Part shown: positions 51,526 through 61,699 of the stretch, one piece after another
Layout: each line of letters begins with the position of its first letter
Numbering within the stretch: the first letter of the stretch is position 1
Assembly: GCF_030254825.1 (NCBI RefSeq)
Contig: NC_083362.1
Location: 72,497,960 to 72,561,959, forward strand
Direction: 5' to 3'
DNA: 64,000 bases
From: Meriones unguiculatus
Taxonomy: Eukaryota; Chordata; Mammalia; Rodentia; Muridae
The notes under the pieces: model-generated
Seen by the model: only the letters and a program-made list of their open reading frames with translations
What the model was told of the DNA's origin: nothing
Database searches by the model: none
Program-made: the position numbers and the translations under genes

Positions 51526-54500
51526 TGACTCTGCCAAGGTTAAAAGAATTTTGAAGTTTTCTCTCAAAGCTATAATACTATTTGATAAATCTTGAGAGCC
51601 TATACCTATAGGAAAAGGCATTGATGCAAATGCATATGCTCATGGGTTCTGGCTGCAAGGTTGCTTTAAAGATGCTACTGTCTTAGTTACTGTTGTATTG
51701 CAGAAAGAGACACCATGACCAAGGCAGCTATTATAAGAGAAAGCATTTAACTGGGTCTTGTGTACAGTTTCAGAGGTTTAGTCCACTATTACTGTGGTTG
51801 AGAACATGACGGCATGGAAGCAGGCGCTGGGACAGGAAGTAGCTGAGTACCCTAATTCATAGGCAGAGATAGAGGCTCTGAGCCTGGCATGGGCTTTTAA
51901 AACTTTAAAACCCATTCACAGTGCACACCTCTTATCCTTCTAATTCTTTCAAATAGTGCTGCTTCTGAGTACAAATATATGAGCCTATGGGGGCTATTCT
52001 TACTCAAGTCAGCTGAGGTACTGTCACTCAAATGGTATTATTACAGTAGTGAAAGCTTTTTAAAATGTCCTTGTTCCCACAGAACTAACGTCTATGTGTA
52101 CATGTATGTGTACATGTACATTTGCTTAGGAGATAGAGGATTAAAGTGGTAAGAAAAAAAACTTCAGAGTAACAGGAGACCCGGAAGTGCGCTCTGTGAT
52201 CTTTTGGCAGAGCTGTTACTTGACTGCACCCTTGTACAGCACTTGTGCTCTCTGACCAGGGCTTTTTCTAAGGAAAAAGAGTTCTAGAAAATGTGAGAAG
52301 TCTTCCATTCCCTGCAGTCAGTCCTTCACATTCACATATCCCTGACTCAGTATGCAGACGTGTTCCTCCTGGTTCCCTTAGCATCCTTCACCTGCTTTAC
52401 AGTTAAATGTTTCCCTCAAGACCAGCTGATGTAGTTCCTCTGAGGTTTCTAGGCATCTCTTCTCTCACCATCCTGTGTGCACTGTTGCAGCAGTACTCTT
52501 TAGACTGTGTGGCTATAATTAATTTGTCTGTTTCTACTACATTGCGTCTGAGTTAAGATCTGAGCTTTTAGCAAATGATGATTATAGTATGTGTTTGAAA
52601 TGTGCTTGACTTCTAAAATAGTTCTGATAAAAGTAGATCCTTTTCAAAAGATCTGTTTAGTACTTTTTTAAAAAATTATTTAGATCAAGGACTGCCTTTC
52701 TTTCTTGCTTTTTTTTTTTTTTGTTCCTATTTCCTTTCTTCTTAACACTGAAATAATCTTGAATTAGAAAATGACCAGACCTCCTGGCTTCAGAGGTATT
52801 TCTTTGGTATTCAGAGATGACACTGTGGACCAGTATTTTAACCTTGATGCTTTCTGTTTTTCTATAGGATGATGCAAATAAAAATGGTGGCAAGTGGATC
52901 ATTCGACTTCGGAAGGGCTTAGCTTCCCGCTGCTGGGAGAATCTCATCCTGGCCATGCTGGGGGAGCAATTCATGGTTGGGGAGGAGATCTGTGGGGCTG
53001 TGGTCTCTGTCCGCTTTCAGGTAAGTCAGCCTAGGCTAGTGTTCTTTCTTGTGTTACCGCTGCTCTCATTGCTCCTTCTGGTTGGTTTGATAATTCTGTT
53101 TCTCCCTTAGGAGGACATTATTTCCATATGGAATAAGACCGCCAGCGACCAAGCAACCACAGCCCGAATCCGGGATACTCTTCGGCGCGTGCTTAACCTA
53201 CCTCCCAACACCATTATGGAATACAAAACCCACACCGACAGCATCAAGTACGTGTTGGGGGGCTTGGGGGGGACAGGTCCCTGAGTTTAGCAGAAGTAGC
53301 TCCATAGTTGGGCCCAGACGCATGTAGTCATACATGACACTGACTTGTGAAGTAGGGACACACCAGCCCCCTCCAGGGCTTTGGCTACTTGCTGAAGTTC
53401 TTGTTAGTGAGGCTCCAAGGACCTACTCTGAGGTGCTGTGTAGCAGAGAACCCTTCTGCAGAAACCCAGTTTTCCTGCCTGGGCTGGCTTGATTTCTATA
53501 GGCTGTCTTGTCTTTCTTATGCTAACCACTATTTTAAAATGAAAGACAAAGCTCTTTCAGAGGTTTTTCATGGCTTGTTTTTAAAGACAATTTCATTGAA
53601 CAATAAAATCCTCTTCCCTACCCACCCTGACCCCACCTCTGCATGTCTGTTTAACCTGTCAGCTTTAGTCTGTTTTCTTTGTCTTGGGAGATTGACTTTT
53701 CATAAGGAATGGGGACGCCACTCTTTCTGTATAGAACTGAAGTCTAGAGAAAGCAGGGTAGATTGTGAGATGAGAAGGAGAAAGAAGCTTGTATCCCACT
53801 GAAGACAATGAGTGCTGTGCACATTGAGAATTACTGGTGAGGGCTTGCTCTTTCAGGGACAGTGATAGATGAGCTCAGGTCATTATGAATAGGTTGTGGG
53901 AGTAGCTGCCAGATTGTCTCGAAGGTAGAAGGAAAGCCAGCCAGCCAGCCAGGAGTCAGGTCCCTTTATTGTCTCCTGTGACCATGGGTCAGTTTGTGCC
54001 TTTGGCAAGTCTCTACAACTCTGTATCAGTTTCTCCAGCTATAAGATAGGGTACAGGAATAAATAGTAAGGTTGTCATAAGGCTGGCTTGATCTTTGTAA
54101 CTGAAGGACCTCAGGACCTCTTACAGGACTAAGTATTGCTGTCATCATTAGTATAATATCATCATCAATGGCAATTCCTATTCCAGACAGTGGTGAGCCC
54201 AGTAGTTGTATTCATCATCAGGTAGACTATGAGACTCTTTCCCATGCGTTCACATATGATGTGGGTGGAGTTTGCTTATATCAGCTAGCTGTCAGTTTTT
54301 AACTGGGACTACTGCCATGGGAATTGGTCAGATATCAGATGGCTGGCCCTGACTCATTGGAGCCACCAGCACTCATTTGCCATCAGTGGCCCTGGTTGCT
54401 TGTCTCAGCAATCCTGTATCAGCACTAATTTTTCTTAGAGCAGGTCTGTCTTATTCTCTGCTGCAGGACAGAGGTAGTGTCTGCCCTCCTGCTAGGTTTA

Positions 54501-54873
54501 GTTGAAGCTCAAAAGGTCTACGTCTTTCCCTAGGATTCTTGTTTGCTGGGTTCCCGTTTAACCCACTTAGGAAAGGGAAAGAGTAGTTCCCATTCACTCC
54601 CCACTGTTCCCCCCTTTCTGGTACCTGGAGGCAGTTCATCTTGACTTGTAAAATCCCACAAACAAATCCTCCAGGACCTAGGAGCCTCTGGGACTCCTGC
54701 CCTGCAGCTGTAACACCCTCCTCGAGACCCAGAAGCCACTTTTCCCTTGCTCCCCACTCTCCTTCCTCTCCCAATGAGCTACCTTTTGCACTTCCACTAG
54801 AATGCCAGGCAGGCTGGGTCCCCAAAGGCTCCTTTTTCAAAACCTCTGGAAGCCGCGATTGAATGTGCCATGA
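38538..54873 (+). CDS. Eif4e2: Eif4e2 (4EHP), cap-binding translational repressor, 245-aa form (7 coding exons)
   Basis: Exons: 38538-38557, 44235-44349, 46474-46608, 51318-51422, 52868-53020, 53111-53247 and last exon 54801-54873. All junctions are GT-AG and the frame gives 245 codons, equal to human isoform A. The protein starts MNNKFDALKDDDSGDHDQ, has an acidic/Lys-rich tail to about residue 45, then the eIF4E fold. Tyr78 and Trp124 are the established cap-sandwiching residues of 4EHP and are present. Trp95 (EQFWKFYSH) lies in the conserved dorsal surface used by eIF4E partners. 4EHP binds the m7G cap without eIF4G and, with GIGYF2 or 4E-T, represses translation. The terminal peptide here is KMPGRLGPQRLLFQNLWKPRLNVP split across exons 6 and 7. 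Introns hold many SINEs, one solo LTR and a (TTTC)n tract. A distal last exon is described separately. Confidence 0.97.
38961..41340. other. Eif4e2 intron 1, proximal part
   Basis: Intronic unique sequence apart from the LTR remnant at 39910-40082. No exon supported. The open frame at 39531-39808 (minus) has no recognisable homology. Confidence 0.4.
39910..40082. repeat. Rodent MaLR-like LTR remnant (Eif4e2 intron 1)
   Basis: Segments AAGAGAGCCACCCTGACCAA, CCACACCTCCTAATC and TATGAGCCTATGGGGGCCAT match the same family as 51680-52020, internally deleted. Confidence 0.65.
41348..41490 (+). repeat. B1 SINE (Eif4e2 intron 1)
   Basis: GCCAGGTGTGGTTGTGCACG, CAGTGCCAGCCTGTGTAGTG and CACAGAGAGACCC. 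Confidence 0.9.
41491..43189. other. Eif4e2 intron 1, middle part
   Basis: Unique intronic sequence, no repeat or exon recognised. Confidence 0.35.
43190..43330 (-). repeat. B2-like SINE (antisense, Eif4e2 intron 1)
   Basis: TCTAGGGACTGAACTCAGGT and the surrounding AGTAGTCGGTTCTC segment indicate a diverged antisense B2. Confidence 0.55.
45125..45290 (+). repeat. B1 SINE (Eif4e2 intron 2)
   Basis: TTTAATCCCAGAACTCAGGA and GAGTTTGAGGCCAGCCTGGT, with an A-rich tail. Confidence 0.9.
45785..46390. repeat. B2 - antisense B1 - B2 cluster with (CA)n and (GA)n (Eif4e2 intron 2)
   Basis: B2 at 45785-45920, + strand, ends in (CA)n at 45887-45920. Antisense B1 at 45950-46090 (GTAGACCAGGCTGGCCTCAC). 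B2 at 46143-46390, + strand (GTAACTTAGTAGTTAAGAGC), carries (CA)n then (GA)n at about 46295-46338. Confidence 0.9.
47835..48392. repeat. B1, pyrimidine tract, antisense B1 and antisense B2 (Eif4e2 intron 3)
   Basis: B1 + at 47835-47975. An almost pure CT-rich tract at 47980-48090. Antisense B1 at 48092-48180 (ATGTAGACCAGGCTGGCCTT). Antisense B2-like at 48190-48392 (GCAAATGCTTTTAACCACTG). Confidence 0.85.
48640..49000. repeat. B2 (+) and antisense B2 (Eif4e2 intron 3)
   Basis: B2 tail half on + at 48640-48812 (AATGCCAGCTCCCTGGAATC). Antisense B2 at 48835-49000 (GGCTGGGAACTCAGGTCCTT, ACACTGAGATACTTCTCTAG). Confidence 0.75.
49600..49930 (-). repeat. Antisense B2 with (GT)n, then antisense B1 (Eif4e2 intron 3)
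   Basis: (GT)n at about 49630-49653 is inside an antisense B2 that ends CTCTGAGCCATCTAGA. An antisense B1-like segment (GAGGCAGGGTCTCATTATGT) follows to 49930. Confidence 0.75.
50270..50935 (-). repeat. Antisense B2/B3 SINE interrupted by a solo LTR
   Basis: The SINE is read at 50270-50324 (TTTATTTTATCTGTATTAGT) and resumes at 50769-50935 (GGATCCCCTGGGACTGTGGA, TATGGGTCCTCTGGAAGG). The join is continuous once the LTR and one copy of AATA are removed. Confidence 0.8.
50325..50764 (+). mobile_element. Solo LTR of an endogenous retrovirus (ERV1-like)
   Basis: A 440-bp unit begins TGAGAGACC and ends GGTATAACA (TG...CA). It is flanked by a perfect 4-bp target duplication AATA at 50321-50324 and 50765-50768. 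Internal landmarks in sense are CCAAT at 50501-50505, a TATAAAT box at 50592-50598 and AATAAA at 50687-50692, in U3-R-U5 order. No internal retroviral sequence is next to it, so it is a solo LTR from recombination. The 4-bp duplication fits class I (gammaretrovirus-like) elements. It lies in Eif4e2 intron 3 in the same direction as the gene. Confidence 0.85.
51015..51135 (+). repeat. B1-derived SINE (Eif4e2 intron 3)
   Basis: TAGCCAGGCATAGAAATGTA and AAGACCAGCCTGGGCTACAA. Confidence 0.75.
51465..51526. repeat. (TTTC)n microsatellite next to Eif4e2 exon 4
   Basis: About fifteen TTTC units begin 42 bases past the exon 4 splice donor. Confidence 0.95.
51680..52020. repeat. Rodent MaLR-like LTR remnant (Eif4e2 intron 4)
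   Basis: AGAGACACCATGACCAAGGC, TTATAAGAGAAAGCATTTAA and ATATGAGCCTATGGGGGC are landmarks of the common rodent LTR family; similar to 39910-40082 but less deleted. Confidence 0.7.
53248..54800. other. Eif4e2 intron 6
   Basis: Unique sequence between exon 6 and the proximal last exon. No SINE or extra exon recognised. Confidence 0.5.
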
Positions 54874-55044
54874 CCCTCTCCCTCTCTGGATGGCACCATC
54901 ATTGAAGCTGGCGTCTTCGGAGTCTCTTGTTCTGTTGGCGTGCCACCTGGAAGACCCTTCTGTCCTGGACAAGAGGAACGGAAGAGCATGTTATCCTTTG
55001 AGAACAGGCTGACAGCAGCAACTACTACAACAGCTGAGATCACA

Positions 55045-55050
55045 AATAAA
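55045..55050 (+). other. Polyadenylation signal of the proximal Eif4e2 last exon
   Basis: AATAAA lies 172 bases after the stop of the 245-aa form, giving a short 3'UTR. Confidence 0.75.
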
Positions 55051-55069
55051 TGGTGCTAAACCAGCTTGT

Positions 55070-58000
55070 CTCATGCTCTTGCTCTTTATGGTGCATCAAG
55101 ATGTGGCCTTTGGATTGACTGTCACCATTATCAAGGGATGGCACACAGACTTCTTTCATGCAGGGCCATTGAGGGAATGCAGCTTCATGCCCACAAGCCC
55201 ATTGCATAATCATATGCTACTTTATTCCAGGACTGTTGTGGTCTGACATAATGAGGTGACGTCAAGCTCTCTAAGTGAGACTCCACTGCCTGGTGCTCAG
55301 GTGTACTGGTTTTCATCCAGTTAGACCAATGCCTGGCCCAGAGGGATGGCTGAGTTTAGATCCAGAGTTGAGAGTCTCCTAAGGTTGGAAAGGGATATCC
55401 TTGGCTTTTCTTTGCTAACTTCCATTTGCTTTTAGTTCATAAAAATCTCTTGCTTTGAGCTAAAGCCCTGCTTCTGTCTGTCTGTGGCTGTATATACATA
55501 CGTTTTGCTTTGTGCTAATGGGGCTTTCTCTCTGGTGCCAAATCTGCTTGGCAACCTCCTCCTTTCCTTATAGAGTAGATTGTCTTCCTCTTTGGTAGTC
55601 TTGCTTGGTAAGAGCCCTTATTCCTTCCAGCCCAGGGTTACTGTGCCAGGGTGTAGAGCGAGAGGTGCCTTCATCTTGGGGGGTGGCCTTTGAGATAATC
55701 TGAATATACGTGTACTGGCCTTGGGAGTACTCTGGCTTTGGCTTACGTGTGTGCAGCTTGGCTTTCAGGCCTTTACCTGCTTGGAGAGTTTCAGCAAGCT
55801 TTGTTAGTCACCCCCAAAACTAAAATTTGAAAAGCATTTTTGTGAACTCTGGGCTGCCAGAGTGAGCGGCGACTACAAGGGTCAGTTTTCCAGAGTGTCT
55901 CCAGTCTGGCAGCAGCACATTCCTTAGCACCAGCTGACTGGCTCAGCCCTACTCTTTGTGTGGCCCAGGAGTTAACAAAACAAGTGAGACCTTAGGCTCC
56001 TTGTTCTGGGAGTGCCCATGCTATCACTGCTTTATCACATTCTCTACATTGACTAGGAAAGAGATTCGCTGAGCTGCAGAAAGCCTTTCGTCTGTTGGGT
56101 TTTCTTGGGCCTTCTGCCTTATCTTTCACTGTGAGGTGTGTGTACATTTTATTGCACCAGCAAATAAACTTGATGCCGCTTTCCAAAGTAAGTCTGTAAG
56201 CAGCAGACTGAGTTGAGACCCCCTTCAGATCCCAGCCACATGTGAGATGTCAGCACTGCTCCTGCCTTGGTGTGTTCCTTGTGGCTTTTGTTTGAGCCAG
56301 TAAACAGCATCTGCTGAGACTTGAGAAAGAGCCAGTGGTAATGGTTGTCTCCCCAAGTACTGCTAACAACTGAGAGCCATGTTTTTAGGAGTTGCTCAGC
56401 TTCTTCACTCAAGCCTTCCTCCAGCTTGCTTGTGTTTCAGTCTAGTTTCTAGTGTCTATTTCACCTGTCTGTCTTTCTAGCCTTCCCTGGTCACCCTGCC
56501 TGTTGCTGTTTCCTGCAGTGCACCTGGGTGAACCAGGAAGTATCCATTGCCCCACAGAGAGGCCACTTTCCTTCGTCCTTGTGTTGCTGACTATATCCCC
56601 AAGAAAGACAAGGCTTATTCACTTGTATTTGTATCAGGTCACAGCTATGGAACTTGCCACGTAGTCTACACTGGCCCCCAACTTCACATCGGAGTGCTGG
56701 GGTTAGAGGCATGTGTCACCATGACCTCTTGGTAAAGCAGATTTATAATTGAGGCTTCATAGGTTCGGGTCCTTACATCAAATGGCTTACTACATCCTCC
56801 CCTTGAGGAGAAAACTCGTAACACAGCCTGAATTCTGGGGCCACCAGGGTACTGCTGTCATAAAGGCAGTTAACACAACACTGTCTTGTGAGAAAATAGC
56901 TTTTTGGAGTAGACTTGCTGTATTCCATGTGCTCCTGGTCGGGAATGGTAGAAGGGCCCTCTTCCCATAGTAGAACACAGTGCTGGATAAGACTGGTGGG
57001 ATTTCTCTACAGAGAGTAAGGGAGAAAGAGAGACAAGCCAAAGTGTGGAGACTTCCTTCACCTGGTCTGGCTATAATTGTATCTCAGCATTGAACTCTTA
57101 ACATACAGTTGAAGGCTAGCCCACTCACTGTGTTAGTTCAGTCGTAAGCTGGTGATGCTGGGCCACTTTAGGCTTAAACTGTCTGACCTTGAATTGTGCA
57201 CTGAGCTCAGATTTGCTAATCTGGCTGAACCCCTTTTTAGTGTTGCGGCCTGGCTGAGAGCAAGGCGCTGATATATGTAAGCTTTGGGCAAGGGTCTGGA
57301 AACACAGTTAACACACAGATGAGATCTCCCTTTTCTGAGAATTTGCTTTCTGGTGAGGTGGGATCAGTCAACCTTAAAGAGTTCTTTGTTGCTGCCAGAT
57401 CTGCTCAGAATTCTCAGTATGCTGTATTAACCTCTGGTTTGTTTGATTATAGACAATCAAATCATAAGAAAATGTTTAGGATAGCTTCTTCTGTAAAGAA
57501 GAAAGTTTTGGTGTGCATGGGATGCCAGGTGGAGGGAGAGTAAAAATTCACACCTGGCTGGCCTTTGAGAATAAAAGTGAGTACACCAGAGTCCCTGGCC
57601 ACATGCATTGCTTCCCCTGAATCCATGCAAGGAGCTCAGAATAGGAAGTCAGTTTATTCTTGTGTGCTGGAGCCTTCCAGGTCTTCACCCAGTGAGCTGT
57701 TAGGCATGTACAGTGAGGAAGGGCCCTTCTGGAAACAAAAGGATAAATGAAATGAACTTCAACCCTGTTACATGACCTTGTTGACCTAACTTACTTAAAG
57801 CAGAAATTAAATCTTACTGTTAGAGAAGATCCCAGGTCATTGTCCACGCATTGAATTTTTACTTGTCTTCATTAAGAGTGAAGAGTGAAACTGCCTCCAA
57901 AATCTCTTATAGGAAGTAGAGTGCAATTCACCACTGTCTCCAGAAATAGCTTGGGAATTGACAAGTTCTGGGATACTTCTTAAAAATGGTCTTAAACAGT

Positions 58001-58105
58001 TTTTCTTTGAGTTATTTGTCATAAACTAGTAATTTTCTGTGGGGAAAAAGCTGCTATTCTATAGAGGGAAAATATTGATGAAACTGGGGCATACATTGTC
58101 TAGTC
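55070..58105. other. Sequence between the two Eif4e2 last exons
   Basis: Intronic for the distal isoform. Mostly unique, no repeats recognised with confidence and no supported exon. Confidence 0.4.
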
Positions 58106-58109
58106 CTTA

Positions 58110-58505
58110 GTAATTTATTTTTGAGGCGTGGTTTCACCACATAGTCTTGGCCATCTTGGAATTCACCGTGTAGACCAGGCTGGCCTCAAATTCACAGAGG
58201 CCTGTTTTTCTCAGTTTCCCAAGTGCCAAGATTACAGGTATGGGCCACCTTGCCCAGTTCCCTATTCTCAATACCAAACAAACTGCCTAGAGTACCAGGT
58301 AATGAAATATATTTTAATTCTTACAATGCTAAATATATAGTGAGAGGCATTTTCTTTTCTTGCTACCTTAAACCAATAAAAGAATATTGCCTGGCCTGCT
58401 CATACATGCCTTTAATCCCAGTACTAGAGAGGCAGAGGCAGGCAGATCTCACTGGATTTGGGGCCAGTCTGGTCTACATAGCAGGTTCTCCATAGCCACT
58501 GCGAA
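58110..58505. repeat. Antisense B1 and sense B1
   Basis: Antisense B1 at 58110-58250 (GTGTAGACCAGGCTGGCCTC). Sense B1 at 58385-58505 (CCTTTAATCCCAGTACTAGA, GGGGCCAGTCTGGTCTACAT). Confidence 0.85.
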
Positions 58506-59393
58506 GTTTGATATTCAGTGCGCAGGACAATCCCTGCTTTCAAACTGAAAAGTGGATAGGGCAAAAAGGTGGGAGAAATTGGGGTGGTGAGAGCTTCCAG
58601 AACACGGAGGGATCTGACTTTCTTCTTTTTCATGCAGCAGTCGCAGAGGCCTGTTTGTGGAACACTGGCTGTGCTGTGAGCTATGAGTGTGTGTACTCCC
58701 GTAACTCACATTTTAATTCCTTCCTAATCACATTTCTAAGTTATGTTCATTAAAATTGTGTTAATCGGCACAGAAGTTGCAATAAGCCCTATTGACAGGA
58801 AATGTTAGTTGCATGACCCATACATCTTAAATCTAAAGACTTACATGTGTGTAAGAAGCAGAAAACCTGACATTTAGCATCTCGAGTTTAGAAAGGCTAG
58901 AAGGTTGGAAAAGTAAAAGCAGAGGAAAATGACATAACTGGGTTGCATCTTGAGACATCATAATGCTGGTGAATCCTTGGCTTTGCCCTCAGGGCCAGGC
59001 CCAGTGAAGAAATGTGTTTTCTACTACCTGTTCCCCGGATTCAATGTAGCAAAGGCAAGAACTGTTGCCCTTTGCTGAAGAAGATAGAAGTATTTGTGGG
59101 CATGGCTGAACTTCAGCTCTGACCTCAGTGGCTTCCCCTTTATCCCTGTTGAAGAAACACTGGCAAGTCCTCAAGGGAGTAGTGAAGGCTAGACTTCCTA
59201 AGTAAAGCAAGCCGAAAATGCCAGCTTCCTGCCATCCAAGAAGAAAGCCTCCTGGGAACTTGACTCTTTATCCAGCTCCTGTGACGACAGTCAGCATGGA
59301 GGGTGTCAAAGTGGGAGGCGGGGTAATGCTGTCTACTTTCTGTTCTAAGCGTTTGATCTGAATGTGCTGTTGTTTTTGTCTCTGGTTTACCAG

Positions 59394-59439
59394 GGCCTGG
59401 GAGGAGTTTCATGGCCTGGTGAACAGCAGCGGCCGCTGA
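59394..59439 (+). CDS. Eif4e2: Distal alternative last coding exon of Eif4e2 (236-aa form)
   Basis: After a pyrimidine-rich acceptor (TCTCTGGTTTACCAG), the exon continues the exon 6 frame (phase 2) as K-AWEEFHGLVNSSGR and stops at 59437-59439. This replaces the MPGRLGPQRLLFQNL... tail of the 245-aa form. Human and mouse EIF4E2 are known to have a shorter isoform with this type of C terminus. A candidate donor CAGG|GTAGGG at 59472/59473, 33 bases past the stop, suggests the transcript may splice on to a 3'UTR exon outside or later in the window. No clear AATAAA follows closely. Confidence 0.8.
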
Positions 59440-59479
59440 TCGGACGCTCCCCCTCTGTCTCTCACACTCAGGGTAGGGC

Positions 59480-60425
59480 CTTGTCTACCTTCTCTGTAAC
59501 CCCATGACATGCCTCTTGGCCATATAGCCCTTTCCCCAAGGGGATGCCCTCTTTCCATTTGCCTTCAGCCTTGCCTCTGCCTCAGGGAAACATGGAGTTC
59601 AAGACTCTGCCTCCCTGAATTCTCTATCTCAGGGTTAACCCTATAGAGGCTACCAGCCCTCGTGCTTCTGTGCTCCCATTTGCTCTGTACACCAGCAGAT
59701 CTGAGATCTCTTTAGATGCTAACATTTCATGAGAGTAAATGTGCACCATATCTTCCTGTTAAGTTCAGATACAGCCATTTTTAAGCCATCTACAAATTTT
59801 CTGGTCAAAGGACAGTTCCATAGACCCCTGTATGGGTTAGGTGAGAGATAGGTCTCTCATTTGCTACTTTGGCCTGTCAGTTGTGAAGAAACAGTATTTG
59901 AAATTTGGTTTCTACAGTGAAAGACAACAGATTTTAAGACTGCATAAGAGACCATGGAATGACATGGCAGATGGGCCCCACGGGAGGGAATGGCTAGGCC
60001 AGCCCCAGCATCTGCCTGCCTGAGTATTGACAGTTCAAGAGAAGGTTAAGCCATGTCTGTCTCTAGCAGAGGGCCCTGCTAAGTTTAGCTGGAATAGAAA
60101 TATTTTCCTCAGTGAGAGCCTCCTGGATGTCAAGTACCATGTGCCTCTGCAGTAGCTGCAGAACCCCCCCCTCCCCGAGGAAGGACGTGAAGGTTTTCCA
60201 GACATGGAGACTTGCTGCTCTTAGATGAGCCAAATGAAGTGACACTGAGGAATAGGAGCAGGTGACTGCATGTCTGCGTTTTCTATGGTCCAGTGTGATA
60301 TAGGGTGACCTCTTGCAGGATTCCTGAAAGTCGCTGTTCCCAAATCCCTTTTTGTTTTTTTTAAATAGGAGGTGGGTAGGGGTCTGTGTTTGTTCTGCTT
60401 TGGCTGTCTGTCCTTGGCTTCCACC
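59480..60425. other. Non-coding sequence after the distal Eif4e2 exon
   Basis: Either 3'UTR or intron of the distal Eif4e2 transcript. No repeat or exon recognised. Confidence 0.35.
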
Positions 60426-60429
60426 TTGT

Positions 60430-60965
60430 TTAAAGCAGGGTCTCTTTGTTGTTCACCGCTGCATATGATAAGCTAGCTGGTCCAAGAGCTTTCAGAGATT
60501 GCCCTCTCTGCCTCTGTTATAGGAGCATGGGGATTACCGACTTGCACCATCCTGCTGGGCTGTTTATTGGTTCTAGCAATTCAAGTCCTTATACTTGTAC
60601 AGCAAGAACATGATTTACTAAGCTATCTCCCCAGCCCTTGTTTTTGTTTTTTGAGCCAAAGTTCATGTAGCCCAGGCTGGCCTTGAATGCACTGTGTAGG
60701 TGAGATAGCACTGAACCCCTGATCTTGATACTCCTGCCTCCACCTCCTGAGGGATGGGATCACAGGCATGAGCCCCACATTGAGCTTCCTCTCCCTGCCC
60801 CAACTTTATAGTTTGATTTTGTTATAAGTTTTGGGCAGGTATAGTGATTTACACCTACACTCGCAGCAGTGAGAAAGCTGAGGCAGGAGGATTGCTAAGA
60901 GTTTGAGACCAGACTGAGCTACACGGTGAGTTCAATGTCTGCCTGGGTTATGGTACAATCTTGTG
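60430..60965. repeat. B1/B4-derived SINE cluster
   Basis: Degraded antisense copy at about 60430-60640 (ending AGCTATCTCCCCAGCCC). Antisense B1 at 60645-60780 (ATGTAGCCCAGGCTGGCCTT). Sense B1/B4 at 60830-60965 (AGGCAGGAGGATTGCTAAGA). Confidence 0.75.
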
Positions 60966-61404
60966 TGTTCTTCCTTGTCTCCAGCCCTTCAAAAAGTCTT
61001 GAAACTCTTAAAATGACCTCTTCCTCAGCAGACAGCAAATTATTCCAAGAAAAATACCCTTGACTTGTGTGGAGAGATCATACCCCTGCATAGTTACTGC
61101 AGTGTGTTTTCTCTCTGTGTAGCCTCTCTGCTCTTCCTCATACACTTGCTGGTTTGGGTGTCCTGAAATGTGGCCATAGGAGCTGTGAGGAACATTCTGA
61201 TTTAAACTCAAAGGCCACCACATTGCCTTGCCCAACTTAGAAGGACCTAATATTTCACCTCTTCTGATTGGGTCTTGCTTTAGGTGAGAGTGGCACCCTA
61301 AGATGTAGATACCTTAGCCTCCTGACCCTTTCTTGCTTTACTGTCTTCCTATACAGATGGATCATGTTCTGTAGGAAGAATTGAGAGAAAAACTGCTGCT
61401 TAAA

Positions 61405-61690
61405 TAATTTTACCTGGGCAGGGTGGCACACACCTATAATCCTAATATGGCAGAGGCAGGATCATTACTGAATTTCGGGGCTAGTGTGAATTACATAGTG
61501 TGACTCTTGCCCCCACTCCCTGCAAAAGAAAAAAAAAAGTAATGAAGATGGTAGCTCATACATAAAACCCTAGCACTTAGGAGGTAGGAGCAAGAGAATC
61601 AGGAGTACAGGGTCATTGTCCCTTACAGAGCAAGCTCAAAACCAGCTTGTGCTGTATAAGACCCTGTCTCAAAACAAAAAACAAAACAAA
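61405..61690 (+). repeat. Two B1-derived SINEs
   Basis: First copy 61405-61545 (GGGCAGGGTGGCACACACCT). Second copy 61550-61690 (AAAACCCTAGCACTTAGGAG), ending in an AAAC-rich tail. Confidence 0.7.
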
Positions 61691-61699
61691 ACAAATACA

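Noticed and set aside
51312..51554. Open frame continuing past Eif4e2 exon 4 with a poly Phe-Leu-Ser end
   Set aside because: Read-through into the intronic (TTTC)n tract; the GTGAGG donor at 51423 and known protein sequence end the exon.
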